Shown piece after piece: positions 10,832-19,730 of a DNA stretch of 64,000 nt. A program made the translations under genes and the position numbers. The DNA lies in assembly GCA_001603505.1 (NCBI GenBank), contig LUZC01000023.1:45733-109732 (forward strand), written 5' to 3'. Position 1 is the stretch's first letter. Each line of letters opens with the position of its first letter. This DNA comes from Bacteroidales bacterium Bact_11 (GTDB lineage: Bacteria; Bacteroidota; Bacteroidia; Bacteroidales; UBA932). The notes beneath the pieces are model-generated. The model was given only the letters and a program-made list of their open reading frames with translations. It searched no databases and had not been told where the DNA came from.

Positions 10832-12832
10832 TTATCTCCTTCCAGCTAGGGTTTCGAGGGCTTTCATTTCGTCGCGCCAGCGGGCGGCGGCGGGGAAGTC
10901 GAGCCGGGCGGCGGCTTCTTCCATCTGTTTCCGCGCCGACTCGATGGATGCCTTCAGTTCGGCGGGCGACATCCGGGCGACAATGGGGTCTTCTTTCAGA
11001 TAGCGTACCTTGGTGTCGATCGTTTCGCTGTAGGCGCGCGGTGCCTTCATGGCGCTGCGGGCTGCGGAACCCACCTGCCTGGGCACGATACCGTGTTCTT
11101 TGTTGTAGGCCATCTGCTTGGCCCGGCGGCGGTTGGTGCCGTCGATGGTGGCCTGCATTGATTCGGTGATCTTGTCGGCATACATGATAACGCGGCCGTT
11201 GACGTTGCGGGCGGCGCGACCGGCCGTCTGGGTGAGGCTGCGGTCGGAGCGCAGGAAGCCTTCCTTGTCGGCGTCGAGGATGGCCACGAGCGACACGGTG
11301 GGCAGGTCGAGCCCCTCGCGCAACAGGTTCACACCGACCAGCACGTCGAAGCGCCCCGCCTTGAAATCGTCGAGAATCTCCACGCGTTCGAGTGTGTCCA
11401 CGTCGGAGTGGATATAGCGCGTGCGGACGTCCATCCGCGAGAGGTATTTCTCCAGTTCCTCGGCCATCCGCTTGGTGAGCGTGGTAACGAGCACCCGTTC
11501 GTCTTTCTCGGCCCGAACCTGGATTTCTTCCAACAGGTCGTCGATCTGGTTTTCGATGGGACGCACCTCAATGGGCGGATCGAGCAGGCCCGTGGGCCGT
11601 ACCACCTGTTCCACGACCACGCCGCCGCACTGCTCCAGTTCGTAATCGCCCGGAGTGGCACTCACGAAGAGGCGCTGGCCCACCAGTGCCTCGAATTCGT
11701 CGAAGCGCAGCGGCCGGTTATCGGCGGCCGCCGGCAGCCGGAATCCGTATTCAATCAAAGTCTGTTTGCGGCTGCGGTCGCCGCCCGACATGGCCCGGAT
11801 CTGCGGCACGGTGACATGGCTCTCGTCGATGAAGGTCAAGAAGTCGTCGGGGAAGTAGTCGAGCAGGCAGAAGGGCCGCATGCCCGCACTGCGTCCGTCG
11901 AAGTAGCGCGAGTAGTTCTCGATGCCTGGGCAGTAACCTACTTCCTTGATCATCTCCAGATCGTATTCCACGCGGGCCTTGAGCCGTTTGGCTTCCAGGT
12001 GCTTGCCGATCTCTTCAAAGTAGGCGCACTGGGCCATCATGTCGTCCTGGATGGTGGCGATGGCGCTGCGGGTGCGTTCCTTGCTGGTAACGAAGTTGTT
12101 GGCCGGGTAGATGGCGATTTCACTGAGGAATTCCAGCGTGGCACCGCTCACGGGGTCGATCATTTCGATGGTTTCGACTTCGTCGCCGAAAAAGACAACG
12201 CGGCAGCCGTAGTCACCGTAGGCCAGGTGGATGTCGATGCTGTCGCCCTTTACGCGGAAGGTGCCGCGTTTGAATTCGGCTTCGTTGCGGGAGTAGAGGG
12301 CATCGACCAGGCTGTAGAGGAATTTCTGCCGGCTGAGTTTCTGGCCGGTGGCCACGTGGACGGTGGTTTCGTGGAAGTCGTCGGGGTTGCCGATGCCGTA
12401 GAGGCACGACACCGAAGAGACGACGATGATGTCGCGGCGGCCGGAGAGGAGTGCCGATGAAGCACTGAGGCGCAGTTTTTCGATTTCGTCGTTGATGCTG
12501 AGGTCTTTCTCGATGTAGGTGTCGGTGGTCGGCAGGTAGGCCTCGGGCTGGTAGTAGTCGTAGTACGACACGAAGTATTCGACGAGGTTCTTGGGGAAGA
12601 AGCTCTTGAATTCGCTGTAGAGTTGGGCCGCGAGGGTTTTGTTGTGGCTGAGTATGAGCGTAGGACGGTTGAGCTGGGCGATGACGCCGGCCATGGTGAA
12701 GGTTTTCCCCGAGCCGGTCACGCCCATGAGCGTGGTGGCGGGGTTGCCTTCCCGGATGGAGGCCACGATCTGCCGGATGGCTTCCGGCTGGTCTCCCGTG
12801 GGCTGGTACGGCGCTGTCAGTTCAAAGTCCAT
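10832..12832 (-). CDS. uvrB: Excinuclease ABC subunit B
   Basis: UvrB, 666 residues, the helicase-like subunit that verifies damage and loads UvrC. Walker A GVTGSGKTFT is near residue 40, the beta-hairpin region YYDYYQPEAY near residue 95, DEX-type FIDESHVTVPQ near residue 340, and helicase motifs GRAARN and LREGLDLP follow. The C-terminus carries the UVR coiled-coil (ELKASIESARKQMEEAA). It is followed after 4 bases by rel and then uvrA, so repair and stringent-response genes are likely cotranscribed. Confidence 0.97.
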   Translation of the reverse strand: MDFELTAPYQPTGDQPEAIRQIVASIREGNPATTLMGVTGSGKTFTMAGVIAQLNRPTLILSHNKTLAAQLYSEFKSFFPKNLVEYFVSYYDYYQPEAYLPTTDTYIEKDLSINDEIEKLRLSASSALLSGRRDIIVVSSVSCLYGIGNPDDFHETTVHVATGQKLSRQKFLYSLVDALYSRNEAEFKRGTFRVKGDSIDIHLAYGDYGCRVVFFGDEVETIEMIDPVSGATLEFLSEIAIYPANNFVTSKERTRSAIATIQDDMMAQCAYFEEIGKHLEAKRLKARVEYDLEMIKEVGYCPGIENYSRYFDGRSAGMRPFCLLDYFPDDFLTFIDESHVTVPQIRAMSGGDRSRKQTLIEYGFRLPAAADNRPLRFDEFEALVGQRLFVSATPGDYELEQCGGVVVEQVVRPTGLLDPPIEVRPIENQIDDLLEEIQVRAEKDERVLVTTLTKRMAEELEKYLSRMDVRTRYIHSDVDTLERVEILDDFKAGRFDVLVGVNLLREGLDLPTVSLVAILDADKEGFLRSDRSLTQTAGRAARNVNGRVIMYADKITESMQATIDGTNRRRAKQMAYNKEHGIVPRQVGSAARSAMKAPRAYSETIDTKVRYLKEDPIVARMSPAELKASIESARKQMEEAAARLDFPAAARWRDEMKALETLAGRR

Positions 12833-12840
12833 GTCATTCC

Positions 12841-12865
12841 GTCATGCCCGGCTTGACCGGGTATC
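12841..12865. repeat. Palindromic intergenic repeat, copy 1
   Basis: GCCCGG-CTTGA-CCGGGT within the segment starting GTCATGCCCGG; 24 of 25 bases match the copy at 62386-62410. It lies just upstream of uvrB and downstream of the amidase gene, so it would be in the uvrB 5' leader or in an operon spacer. It forms a hairpin with a 5-base loop. Confidence 0.75.
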
Positions 12866-12867
12866 TC

Positions 12868-12896
12868 GCTTGTGCTTTGCGCAGTATCGCACAAGC
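12868..12896. repeat. Inverted repeat upstream of uvrB
   Basis: GCTTGTGC (12868-12875) and GCACAAGC (12889-12896) form a perfect 8-bp stem with a 13-base loop, immediately beside the palindromic repeat at 12841. Together they fill most of the amidase-uvrB spacer and may form a composite element. Confidence 0.6.
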
Positions 12897-12897
12897 T

Positions 12898-12905
12898 CAA
12901 AACTA
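12898..12905 (-). promoter_or_regulatory. Possible uvrB promoter -7 box
   Basis: The minus strand reads TAGTTTTG, matching TAnnTTTG. Transcription would start about 60 bases before uvrB and include both palindromes in the leader. No matching -33 element is evident, so this is tentative. Confidence 0.4.
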
Positions 12906-12909
12906 TCGT

Positions 12910-14394
12910 TTATTTCTTCTTCTTACTATTCGTTTTTACCCCGTTCGCGTCGGCGACCTTCTGGAGATAGTCTTCAAGGCCGGCGACGATCTTTTCAGCA
13001 ATCTTCTTATGGTTGGCCGGGTCGGCGAGCATTTCTTCGTCGGGGAGGCTGCTCATGAAGAGGCATTCGACCAGCGCGTTGGGATACTCGGTCGGCATGT
13101 TCAGCGAGAAGTTGAAATTGCCCGTCAGACCATAGCAGGGTACGTCGAGTTCGAGCATGTGTTTCAACAGCGTTGCCGCCAGTTCGCGGTTGACGATATG
13201 CTTGTAGTAGGTGCTGGTTCCCATCGGCACGAGGGGTGAGCCGCCGGCATTGTTGTGGATCGACAGCATCAGGTCGATGTCGGCCTCGCGGAAAATCTTC
13301 TTGCGCTCGGTCATCGTCATCGCTGAATCGTCGGTGCGGCTGATCACCACCGTAGCCCCTTTCTTCAGCAGCAGTTTCTCCAGTTCCCTGACGATGCTCA
13401 GGTTCACATCCTTTTCGTTGAGCCCCGTCGTGCTGACGGCGCCCAGCGCGCTGCCGCCGTGCCCGGCATCAAGGCCGATCTTCAGACCTTTGAGCGAAAG
13501 GTTCTTCGGGCTGTGGCGCACCTCGATAATGAGGTTGTTGCCCTCGTAGTTCACGCGGTAGCCCCACGCGTATTTCTCCTTGAGCTTGATGACGAGGCGG
13601 AATACGTCGCTGTCCACCTGCTGCAGGTCCACGTAGTCCACCATCTCCGTTTCGTTGTATTGCGTCACCCAGTTGCTGTTGTTCATCGCACCGAACACGT
13701 CCACGTTGATGGTGGTCGGGTCGAGTGCCGTCCAGGAGGCATAGGGGAGCTTCTCGGGGAGGGAGAGGCGGATGCGGTCGCAGTCGCCCTGGTTGGAGAT
13801 GCCCATGTTGTTGGTATTCACCACGCGGCTGCTGCGGGGCGTCATCTCCACGTCCTCGGCGTGGATGTACGCGAAGCGGCTGGCCGAGAGCTGCACCTTA
13901 TAGAGTTCGCCCACCTGTCCCACGACCTTCAGCACGATGCCGGGATCGAGGAAACCCATTTTCGATCCGCCAAGGCGGTCGGAGCCCGAGCCGTACTGCA
14001 GGTAGGCGAGTTCCTTGGTCACTACGTAAAAGAGCCGGTCTTCCAACTGCGGTTCCGGCTGGGCAGCGGACGTGCTTTTGCGGTGGGTGTCGTAGTAGAT
14101 GCTGAATTGCTTCGTTACGACGTCGGTGCCCTTGAAGATGGTCACGTCCACCGGGTTGTCGCCGGGCTGCAACTTGAGTTCGCGCCCGAACGTGCCGGTC
14201 TTGTAGACCTTCACCTGCACGCCGTTGATGGCGGCCAGGTTGCCCGGGTCGGTGATGCAGACTGCGTAGAACTTGCTGTTGTAGACAGTGTCTTGGCTGT
14301 AGTAGGGGGCGCGCTGGAACTTGATCTGGGCCTGGGCCTCGGTGAGCGAGAGCAGCAGCAGAACGGCGCTGAAAAGGATGCGGAGCGTTTTCAT
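12910..14394 (-). CDS. N-acetylmuramoyl-L-alanine amidase (Amidase_3), secreted
   Basis: A 494-residue protein that cleaves the bond between muramic acid and the L-Ala of peptidoglycan. An N-terminal signal peptide (ending near TEAQAQ) is followed by ~280 residues including an SH3b-like segment (LDPGIVLKVVGQVGELYKVQ), then the Amidase_3 domain: GLDAGHGG zinc His, Glu in LNEKDVNLS, SIHNNAGG zinc His and LVECLFMS catalytic Glu. A Lys-rich tail ends the protein. The Met at 14394 is preferred over one at 14427 because it starts a good signal peptide and lies 55 bases from a promoter box. Confidence 0.92.
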   Translation of the reverse strand: MKTLRILFSAVLLLLSLTEAQAQIKFQRAPYYSQDTVYNSKFYAVCITDPGNLAAINGVQVKVYKTGTFGRELKLQPGDNPVDVTIFKGTDVVTKQFSIYYDTHRKSTSAAQPEPQLEDRLFYVVTKELAYLQYGSGSDRLGGSKMGFLDPGIVLKVVGQVGELYKVQLSASRFAYIHAEDVEMTPRSSRVVNTNNMGISNQGDCDRIRLSLPEKLPYASWTALDPTTINVDVFGAMNNSNWVTQYNETEMVDYVDLQQVDSDVFRLVIKLKEKYAWGYRVNYEGNNLIIEVRHSPKNLSLKGLKIGLDAGHGGSALGAVSTTGLNEKDVNLSIVRELEKLLLKKGATVVISRTDDSAMTMTERKKIFREADIDLMLSIHNNAGGSPLVPMGTSTYYKHIVNRELAATLLKHMLELDVPCYGLTGNFNFSLNMPTEYPNALVECLFMSSLPDEEMLADPANHKKIAEKIVAGLEDYLQKVADANGVKTNSKKKK

Positions 14395-14448
14395 ATCGTG
14401 GTAGTTATCTCGTCCGCGCTCACGCACGCGCGCTGATACGCGAACTTA

Positions 14449-14456
14449 CAAAGATA
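14449..14456 (-). promoter_or_regulatory. Putative amidase promoter -7 box
   Basis: The minus strand reads TATCTTTG (TAnnTTTG), about 50 bases upstream of the amidase start at 14394 and back to back with the plus-strand box at 14494. Confidence 0.65.
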
Positions 14457-14493
14457 CGAAAATATTTGATTCTTTGGTTTGGCGAAAAATTCC

Positions 14494-14501
14494 TAACTTT
14501 G
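14494..14501 (+). promoter_or_regulatory. Putative PIG-L deacetylase promoter -7 box
   Basis: TAACTTTG matches TAnnTTTG. A TTTG sits 17 bases upstream at 14473-14476, slightly closer than the usual 19-21. The gene starts 21 bases downstream. Confidence 0.65.
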
Positions 14502-14522
14502 AACTGTTGACCGAGACGTGAC

Positions 14523-15281
14523 ATGAACAGAAGATCGATGCTCAAGGCGGCCGGAAGTGCCGCTGCGCTGACCATTTTGGGCGGCATCCCACTAGATGCC
14601 GCGGAGGCCGGGATGACGCCGGCCGGCAAACGGAAAAACCGGAAAAAGATTCTCGTGATCGGGGCGCATCCCGACGATCCCGAGACCGCCGCGGGCGGCA
14701 CCATCTGCCTGCTTACGGACGCCGGACACGAGGTGGTGTGCGTGTATCTCACGCGGGGCGAAGCGGGCATTCCCGGCAAGAGTCACGAAGAAGCCGCCGC
14801 CATCCGCGAAAAGGAGGCCCGCGCCGCCTGCGCCGCTACGGGTGCCAGGCCGCTGTTCATGGACCAGATCGATGGCAATACCGAGGTGAATCTTATCCGC
14901 TACCGCGAGATGCGCGACATGATCGACCGGGAAAACCCCGATGTGGTCATCACGCACTGGCCCGTCGACGGGCATCGTGACCACGCCATCTGCGGCATTC
15001 TGGTGCTGGACGCCTGGCGCCGGCTCGAGCGCCGTTTCGAACTCTACTATTTCGAGGTGATGAGCGGGACGCAGACGCAGATGTTCCATCCTTCGGATTG
15101 GGTGGACATCACCACGACGCACGATCGCAAGTACAAGGCTTGTTTCTGCCACGAGAGCCAGCAGCTGGAAGACCTGATGAAAGAGTGGCACGATCCGATG
15201 GAGCGTTTCCGCGGCCTCGAGTGCCGTACAACCTTCGCCGAGGCCTTCCTCCACCACGTTGAACCCGTTGCTTTGGTATGA
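14523..15281 (+). CDS. PIG-L family deacetylase with Tat-like signal
   Basis: A 252-residue zinc-dependent deacetylase of the LmbE/PIG-L family, which removes N-acetyl groups from GlcNAc-containing substrates. AHPDDPE near residue 50 and DGHRDH near residue 150 carry zinc ligands and catalytic Asp. The N-terminus MNRRSMLKAAGSAAALTIL resembles a twin-arginine (Tat) signal, so it probably works in the periplasm. The stop overlaps the msrA start by 4 bases (ATGA), which indicates translational coupling. The substrate is not evident. Confidence 0.9.
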   Translation: MNRRSMLKAAGSAAALTILGGIPLDAAEAGMTPAGKRKNRKKILVIGAHPDDPETAAGGTICLLTDAGHEVVCVYLTRGEAGIPGKSHEEAAAIREKEARAACAATGARPLFMDQIDGNTEVNLIRYREMRDMIDRENPDVVITHWPVDGHRDHAICGILVLDAWRRLERRFELYYFEVMSGTQTQMFHPSDWVDITTTHDRKYKACFCHESQQLEDLMKEWHDPMERFRGLECRTTFAEAFLHHVEPVALV

Positions 15282-15799
15282 GTATGGTCAAGGATATCTA
15301 TCTGGCGGGGGGATGCTTCTGGGGAGCCGAGCATTTCTTTCAGCAAATGGAAGGCGTGGTACGAACCGAGGTCGGCTTTGCCAACGGGCATACGCCCGAC
15401 CCGACCTACAAGGAGGTCTATACCGATACTACCGGCTATGCCGAAACGGTGCACGTGCAATACGATACGGACCGCGTGGGGCTGAAGTTCCTGCTGCGCA
15501 TGTTCTTCAAGGCCATCGATCCTACTTCGCTCAATAAGCAGGGAGAGGATGAGGGCACGCGCTACCGCACGGGCATCTATTACACCGATCCGGAGGACTT
15601 GCCGAAGATCCGCGCCATTTACGAAGATGAGCAGCGGAAAACCGCCGCTCCCTTTGTCGTAGAGGTCAAGCCTCTGGAGAATTTCTTCCGCGCCGAAGAC
15701 TATCATCAGAATTATCTGGACAAGAATCCCGACGGCTACTGCCACCTGCCGCTCGAACTCTTCCGTTTCGCCCGCGAAGCCAGGCCGGAACGCGACTGA
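15278..15799 (+). CDS. msrA: Peptide-methionine (S)-S-oxide reductase
   Basis: MsrA, 173 residues, reduces methionine-S-sulfoxide in proteins using thioredoxin. AGGCFWGAEH places the catalytic Cys at 13; TGYAETVHVQYD, EGTRYRTGIYY and DYHQNYLDKNP are family motifs. There is no MsrB fusion and no signal peptide, so it is cytosolic. Coupled to the PIG-L gene by an ATGA overlap. Its TGA stop directly abuts the convergent stop of the barrel protein gene at 15800. Confidence 0.96.
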   Translation: MSMVKDIYLAGGCFWGAEHFFQQMEGVVRTEVGFANGHTPDPTYKEVYTDTTGYAETVHVQYDTDRVGLKFLLRMFFKAIDPTSLNKQGEDEGTRYRTGIYYTDPEDLPKIRAIYEDEQRKTAAPFVVEVKPLENFFRAEDYHQNYLDKNPDGYCHLPLELFRFAREARPERD

Positions 15800-16300
15800 T
15801 CAGAACGCGTAACGCAGGCCGACGCCGAGGCAGGCATCGAAGTGCCCATACAAAAACCAGTTGTATGTAGGACGGACGTCTATCGACAGTTGGAGCGGAC
15901 CGTCGAACTGCCAGTCGAATCCGGTCTGCGCCCCGAGTCCCGGGCCGTAATCGGGCCTTCCGAACTGTACGGCGGGACCGGCATAAAAACCGGCTCTGCG
16001 TCCCACGGGCCACCGCCATTGGAAACTGGCCGCAACCATCGCGTCTAAATGGACCTTGTTCTGGCCGGGGTAGTAGTCGTGGATCCTTGCTCCGAAATCT
16101 ACTTCGATTCGTGTCTTCGGACCGACGAAACGCTGGTAGGAAAGTTCCGCGCCGGCCCCCGGGAAGTCGATGGCCGCATTCATGTTCCCCGTGAGCCGGA
16201 TGCCCAACGCGTTGGCGGGCTGCGCTGCCGTCCTGGCCGGAAACCCGGCCAGGACGAGCAGCATCATACCAACGGGGAGAAGAACGCGGAGACGCCTCAT
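15800..16300 (-). CDS. Small outer-membrane beta-barrel-like protein
   Basis: A 166-residue protein with a signal peptide ending near FPARTAAQ. The mature part alternates short amphipathic strands (AGAELSYQRF, TRIEVDFGARI, DAMVAASFQWRW, RAGFYAGPAVQFG) and ends in LRYAF, with a terminal Phe as in many outer-membrane barrels. It looks like a small 8-stranded barrel; its function is unknown. It starts within the stop of the GH2 gene (ATGA at 16297-16300), so the two are probably translated as a pair. Confidence 0.7.
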   Translation of the reverse strand: MRRLRVLLPVGMMLLVLAGFPARTAAQPANALGIRLTGNMNAAIDFPGAGAELSYQRFVGPKTRIEVDFGARIHDYYPGQNKVHLDAMVAASFQWRWPVGRRAGFYAGPAVQFGRPDYGPGLGAQTGFDWQFDGPLQLSIDVRPTYNWFLYGHFDACLGVGLRYAF

Positions 16301-19300
16301 TTCTCCAGGTTGAAGCCGCTTATGTCGATGCGGCCGAACGGGGTGTCGTCGTTGTTCAGGGTGTAGGTCAGCGTGCGGGTTTCGCCGGGCATCAAGTGGA
16401 TGTAGTTGTCCGACCAGAAGGTGGGGAGGATGCGTGTGCCGTCGGGCTCGCGGGCGATCAGGTGCAGCATCAGGGCTGGCACGTCGGAGGTGTTGGTCAG
16501 CGTGACGGTCCCGGGCCAGCCGTCCTGGACTTTGACGCGTACCTTTGCGTCGGGCAGCGTGTTGAGGGCCTGCAGGTTGTCGGTCTCGCGGCCGAGGACG
16601 TAGTCGTTCTGCGACAGGAGTTCATCTCCGTCGTACAGTCGCAGGCGGAGGATGCTGACCTCGGGCCTCGCTTCGGGGGCAGGGATGACGGGCGTGTCGA
16701 GGCAGGGCACGGTGCTGTCTTCCGGGGAATCGACCAGGCAGGAATGGATGGAGAGCAGGTTGCCGTTGAAATCGGAATACTGCACGTCGATGCGCAGATT
16801 GCTCCTGTCTCCTGCGCTATAGTTGACTACCTCCACGCATTCTCCCACCGGATTCCACTGGATGTGCAGCGGTTCGCAGGCCTTGCGGCAGGCGTAGTAG
16901 GAGGCGGTGCAGTCGAAGTACCAGTCGTAGGTGCAGAAGGCCATCGACGGCCAGGCCGGGTGGCTCATCCAGAGCAGCAGGCCGCGGCGCTGCTTGCTGC
17001 GGCTTTCGAAGATCGACCGGTAGGCATCGTAGTTCACCCACTGGGCGCGGGCGGCGAAGGTCTCAGCGTCGGGCGACGGGCCGAAATACGAATTGACCGC
17101 GTCGATGAACGTCTGTCCCCGCTGGGCGCTCTGCAGCGCGAAATCGTGGATGCCCCACATCCGGGACGGAGGCCAGGCCTGGCTTGCGGGCATCATCTTG
17201 AGCAGGCTTTCGATGTTCGGGAAGTTGGGCAGGCCTCTTTCGCTGTGGAACTGCACGGTTTCATACGTGAATCCGGGAACCGTGTCGAGCAGCCAGTAGT
17301 CTTTCGAAGGCAGCCGGTAATACGGGCCGTGGCCCGATACGACGTCGTCGGCCGAGGAGGAGATGTAGATACTTTCGGGATTGTCGCGCTTGACCAGTTC
17401 CCGCAGCGCGCGGTCGAGCGTTGCCGGGGGATAGCCCTCGTTGCGGCCGCACCAGAGGAGCAGGCACGGATGGTTGCGGATGCGCAGCATCATGTTCTCG
17501 GCGTTGTCCATGAACATGGCCTCGTCGTCGGGATCCGGGCCGTCGGCCGGGTTGGCCAGCCAGAAATCCTGCCACACGAGGATGCCGAAATGGTCTGCCA
17601 TTGCATAGAAGCTTTCGTCGCCGATCATGCCCACCCAATTGCGCACCAGGTTGAAGTTCTCGTGACGGTGGAGCTGCATTGCCGCCCAAAAGTCTGTGGG
17701 GTAACGGAGGTTGCTGTCGCTGAAGCCCCAGTTGCCGCCGCGGCCCACCAGCCGCCGCCCGTTGACCCAGATGCGGAGGTTGTCGCGGGACAGGTCGTAG
17801 GTGAACTGCCGTACACCGGACCAGAAACGGATGTCGTGGCTGTCGCCCGCCCGCATGGTCACGTCGTAAAGATACGGTTCGCCGTAGCCGTTCGGCCACC
17901 AGAGCTTCGGGTTTTCCAGCGCCAGCTGCGTGCTGACTTCTTTCGATTCGCCTGCTGCCAGTGACACGGTCTGGCTGAACGGCACTTCGCCGAAGTTTCC
18001 TTCCCACACCGTTTCTACGGGCTGCGCGGATTCGTTGACCAGCGTGGCGCTCAGCGTGATGAGGGCCTGCGTCGTGTCGAGCTGCGGCGGCAGGGTTTCC
18101 TGTGCAGGGAAGCGGCTTACGGCATTGGGATGCAGGATGCGCACCGGCCCGTGGCGTTCGAGCCATACTTTGTTCCAAATGCCCATATTGCGTCCGCGGA
18201 TGGTCGGGATCCAGTCCCAGCCGATGGAGGCGTGGAAGGTGGGGTTGTCGGCGCCGAGGATGCCGCCGTTGATGGCGCAGCGCTCCTGCGTATTTTCTTT
18301 GGTCGCGCCCGGATGGGCCGGAGGATAGACCGTCACTTCCAGCAGGTTCTCTTCTTCGAGCAGGTCGGTGACGTCGAACGAGGCATCGGTGAAGGCGCCT
18401 TCGATGCGGCCGATGACCGTTCCGTTCAGCGCCACGTCGGCCTTCCAGTTGATGCCGTCGAAATGCAGCCGGAATCGGTCGTCTGTCACATCGCCCCACT
18501 CTTCAGGCTGGGCGAAACGGCAACGGTAGATGAAAGGACAAAGGAAATAGGCGTCGCTGATATATACTTGATTGTCGCTATAATTTGGGTCGGGCAGCAT
18601 CCCGTTGTCGAGATAGCTTACCAGCACGGTACCGGGTACGGTGGCGGGAATCCAGGCGCCCGGATCATCCGCCTGCGGCAGCCGGGCCAGTTCCCAGCCG
18701 TCGTAGAGCGCGGCTTCCCGACCGTAAACGCGGGGAGGATCGACCGCTGTCGCTTCCTTGACGGGAGCGTTGCCCATCACCTCCATCTCGGTCAGTACGA
18801 ACGGCTTCCTGTCGACCGAGTTCTCGAGCAGCAGCCGCACCCAGCGGCCGCGGCCCTTCACCTGCAGCGTGTCGCTGCGCACGGCCTCGACACCGCCCCA
18901 GGCTGTCACGTTACGCCACGAAAGCGTGTCGCGGCCCACCTGCAACGTAGCGTTCGCCGGCGCGTTGAGCCAGTGCAGCCTCACTTCGTCGAACGAGCGC
19001 TCCTCGCCCAGGTCGACCATCAGCCATTCACGGCCGCCGGTCGCGCTCATCCATACGCTGCCGAAATGCTCCGAAGTGAGCATCGGCAGCAGCCGTCCGT
19101 CGCGGTAGAACAGCCATTCCTGCCATTGGATGGCTGTGGCGGTGGGCGCCTCCACCACGAATCGCCAGCCGGGGGCGTCGACCGGAGCGGGCGCCTCCCA
19201 GGTCATCGTGGTCCGCCATGCGCGGAACTCGCCGGTGAACTGTTTGACGGTCTGCCAGTCTCCATCCTCGTCGAGCCGCTGAAGACGGGCCGTGTAGGGA

Positions 19301-19674
19301 TGCCGGCTGGCAGGCTGATGCATGGCTCCGATGGTCATCGAGATCTTGTCGACCGGTTCAGTGAATCCGTGCGTGTAGAGGGAAAGCTCGGCGACAGGGC
19401 CGTCCACGGTCACTGCGGTCCATTCCCGCGCATCGAGCGGAAGGTTGTGCTCGATCTTAGAAAGCGGCTCGCCGCCGTTGCCGCAGAGTTCCACCCGGCA
19501 GGGCGGTTCTGTCTCGACGATGCCGTCCACGGCCAGCTGCGCCGTGAAGTTGTAGTCGATGGAGCTGGAGTGATAGGCGGGATGCCGCAGCGCCAGATTT
19601 TGGCGCAGGCCCGCGGGCGTGCAGGCAGCGGTCATGGCTGCGAGCGCCAGGAGGAGGAAGAGTCGGGTACGCAT
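16297..19674 (-). CDS. Glycoside hydrolase family 2 lipoprotein (beta-mannosidase / exo-glucosaminidase-like)
   Basis: A 1125-residue GH2 enzyme. MRTRLFLLLALAAMTAAC ends in a lipobox. Residues ~25-330 resemble F5/8-type (discoidin) carbohydrate-binding domains, followed by the GH2 jelly-roll (GWELARLP to AYFLCPFIYRCRF), an Ig-like domain and the TIM barrel. Likely acid/base Glu746 is in WCGRNEGYPP and the likely nucleophile Glu812 in FHSERGLPN. The spacing and surrounding motifs fit the beta-mannosidase and CsxA-type exo-beta-D-glucosaminidase branches; which sugar is cut cannot be told here. It is probably surface or periplasmic. Coupled to the small barrel gene downstream. Confidence 0.88.
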   Translation of the reverse strand: MRTRLFLLLALAAMTAACTPAGLRQNLALRHPAYHSSSIDYNFTAQLAVDGIVETEPPCRVELCGNGGEPLSKIEHNLPLDAREWTAVTVDGPVAELSLYTHGFTEPVDKISMTIGAMHQPASRHPYTARLQRLDEDGDWQTVKQFTGEFRAWRTTMTWEAPAPVDAPGWRFVVEAPTATAIQWQEWLFYRDGRLLPMLTSEHFGSVWMSATGGREWLMVDLGEERSFDEVRLHWLNAPANATLQVGRDTLSWRNVTAWGGVEAVRSDTLQVKGRGRWVRLLLENSVDRKPFVLTEMEVMGNAPVKEATAVDPPRVYGREAALYDGWELARLPQADDPGAWIPATVPGTVLVSYLDNGMLPDPNYSDNQVYISDAYFLCPFIYRCRFAQPEEWGDVTDDRFRLHFDGINWKADVALNGTVIGRIEGAFTDASFDVTDLLEEENLLEVTVYPPAHPGATKENTQERCAINGGILGADNPTFHASIGWDWIPTIRGRNMGIWNKVWLERHGPVRILHPNAVSRFPAQETLPPQLDTTQALITLSATLVNESAQPVETVWEGNFGEVPFSQTVSLAAGESKEVSTQLALENPKLWWPNGYGEPYLYDVTMRAGDSHDIRFWSGVRQFTYDLSRDNLRIWVNGRRLVGRGGNWGFSDSNLRYPTDFWAAMQLHRHENFNLVRNWVGMIGDESFYAMADHFGILVWQDFWLANPADGPDPDDEAMFMDNAENMMLRIRNHPCLLLWCGRNEGYPPATLDRALRELVKRDNPESIYISSSADDVVSGHGPYYRLPSKDYWLLDTVPGFTYETVQFHSERGLPNFPNIESLLKMMPASQAWPPSRMWGIHDFALQSAQRGQTFIDAVNSYFGPSPDAETFAARAQWVNYDAYRSIFESRSKQRRGLLLWMSHPAWPSMAFCTYDWYFDCTASYYACRKACEPLHIQWNPVGECVEVVNYSAGDRSNLRIDVQYSDFNGNLLSIHSCLVDSPEDSTVPCLDTPVIPAPEARPEVSILRLRLYDGDELLSQNDYVLGRETDNLQALNTLPDAKVRVKVQDGWPGTVTLTNTSDVPALMLHLIAREPDGTRILPTFWSDNYIHLMPGETRTLTYTLNNDDTPFGRIDISGFNLEK

Positions 19675-19699
19675 GATGCGAAGATACGAAAATAATCTC

Positions 19700-19707
19700 T
19701 ATATTTG
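19700..19707 (+). promoter_or_regulatory. Putative amide-hydrolase promoter -7 box
   Basis: TATATTTG, 24 bases upstream of the start at 19731. No clear -33 partner. Confidence 0.6.
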
Positions 19708-19730
19708 AGTTTCAAAATGATACTGTTATT

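Noticed and set aside
12844..13239. Plus-strand frame beginning in the palindromic repeat before uvrB
   Set aside because: The N-terminus is encoded by the repeat and the rest is antisense to the amidase gene.
16396..19695. Two large plus-strand open frames opposite the GH2 gene
   Set aside because: Antisense shadows of a complete GH2 protein with all catalytic motifs; no start signals or recognisable domains.
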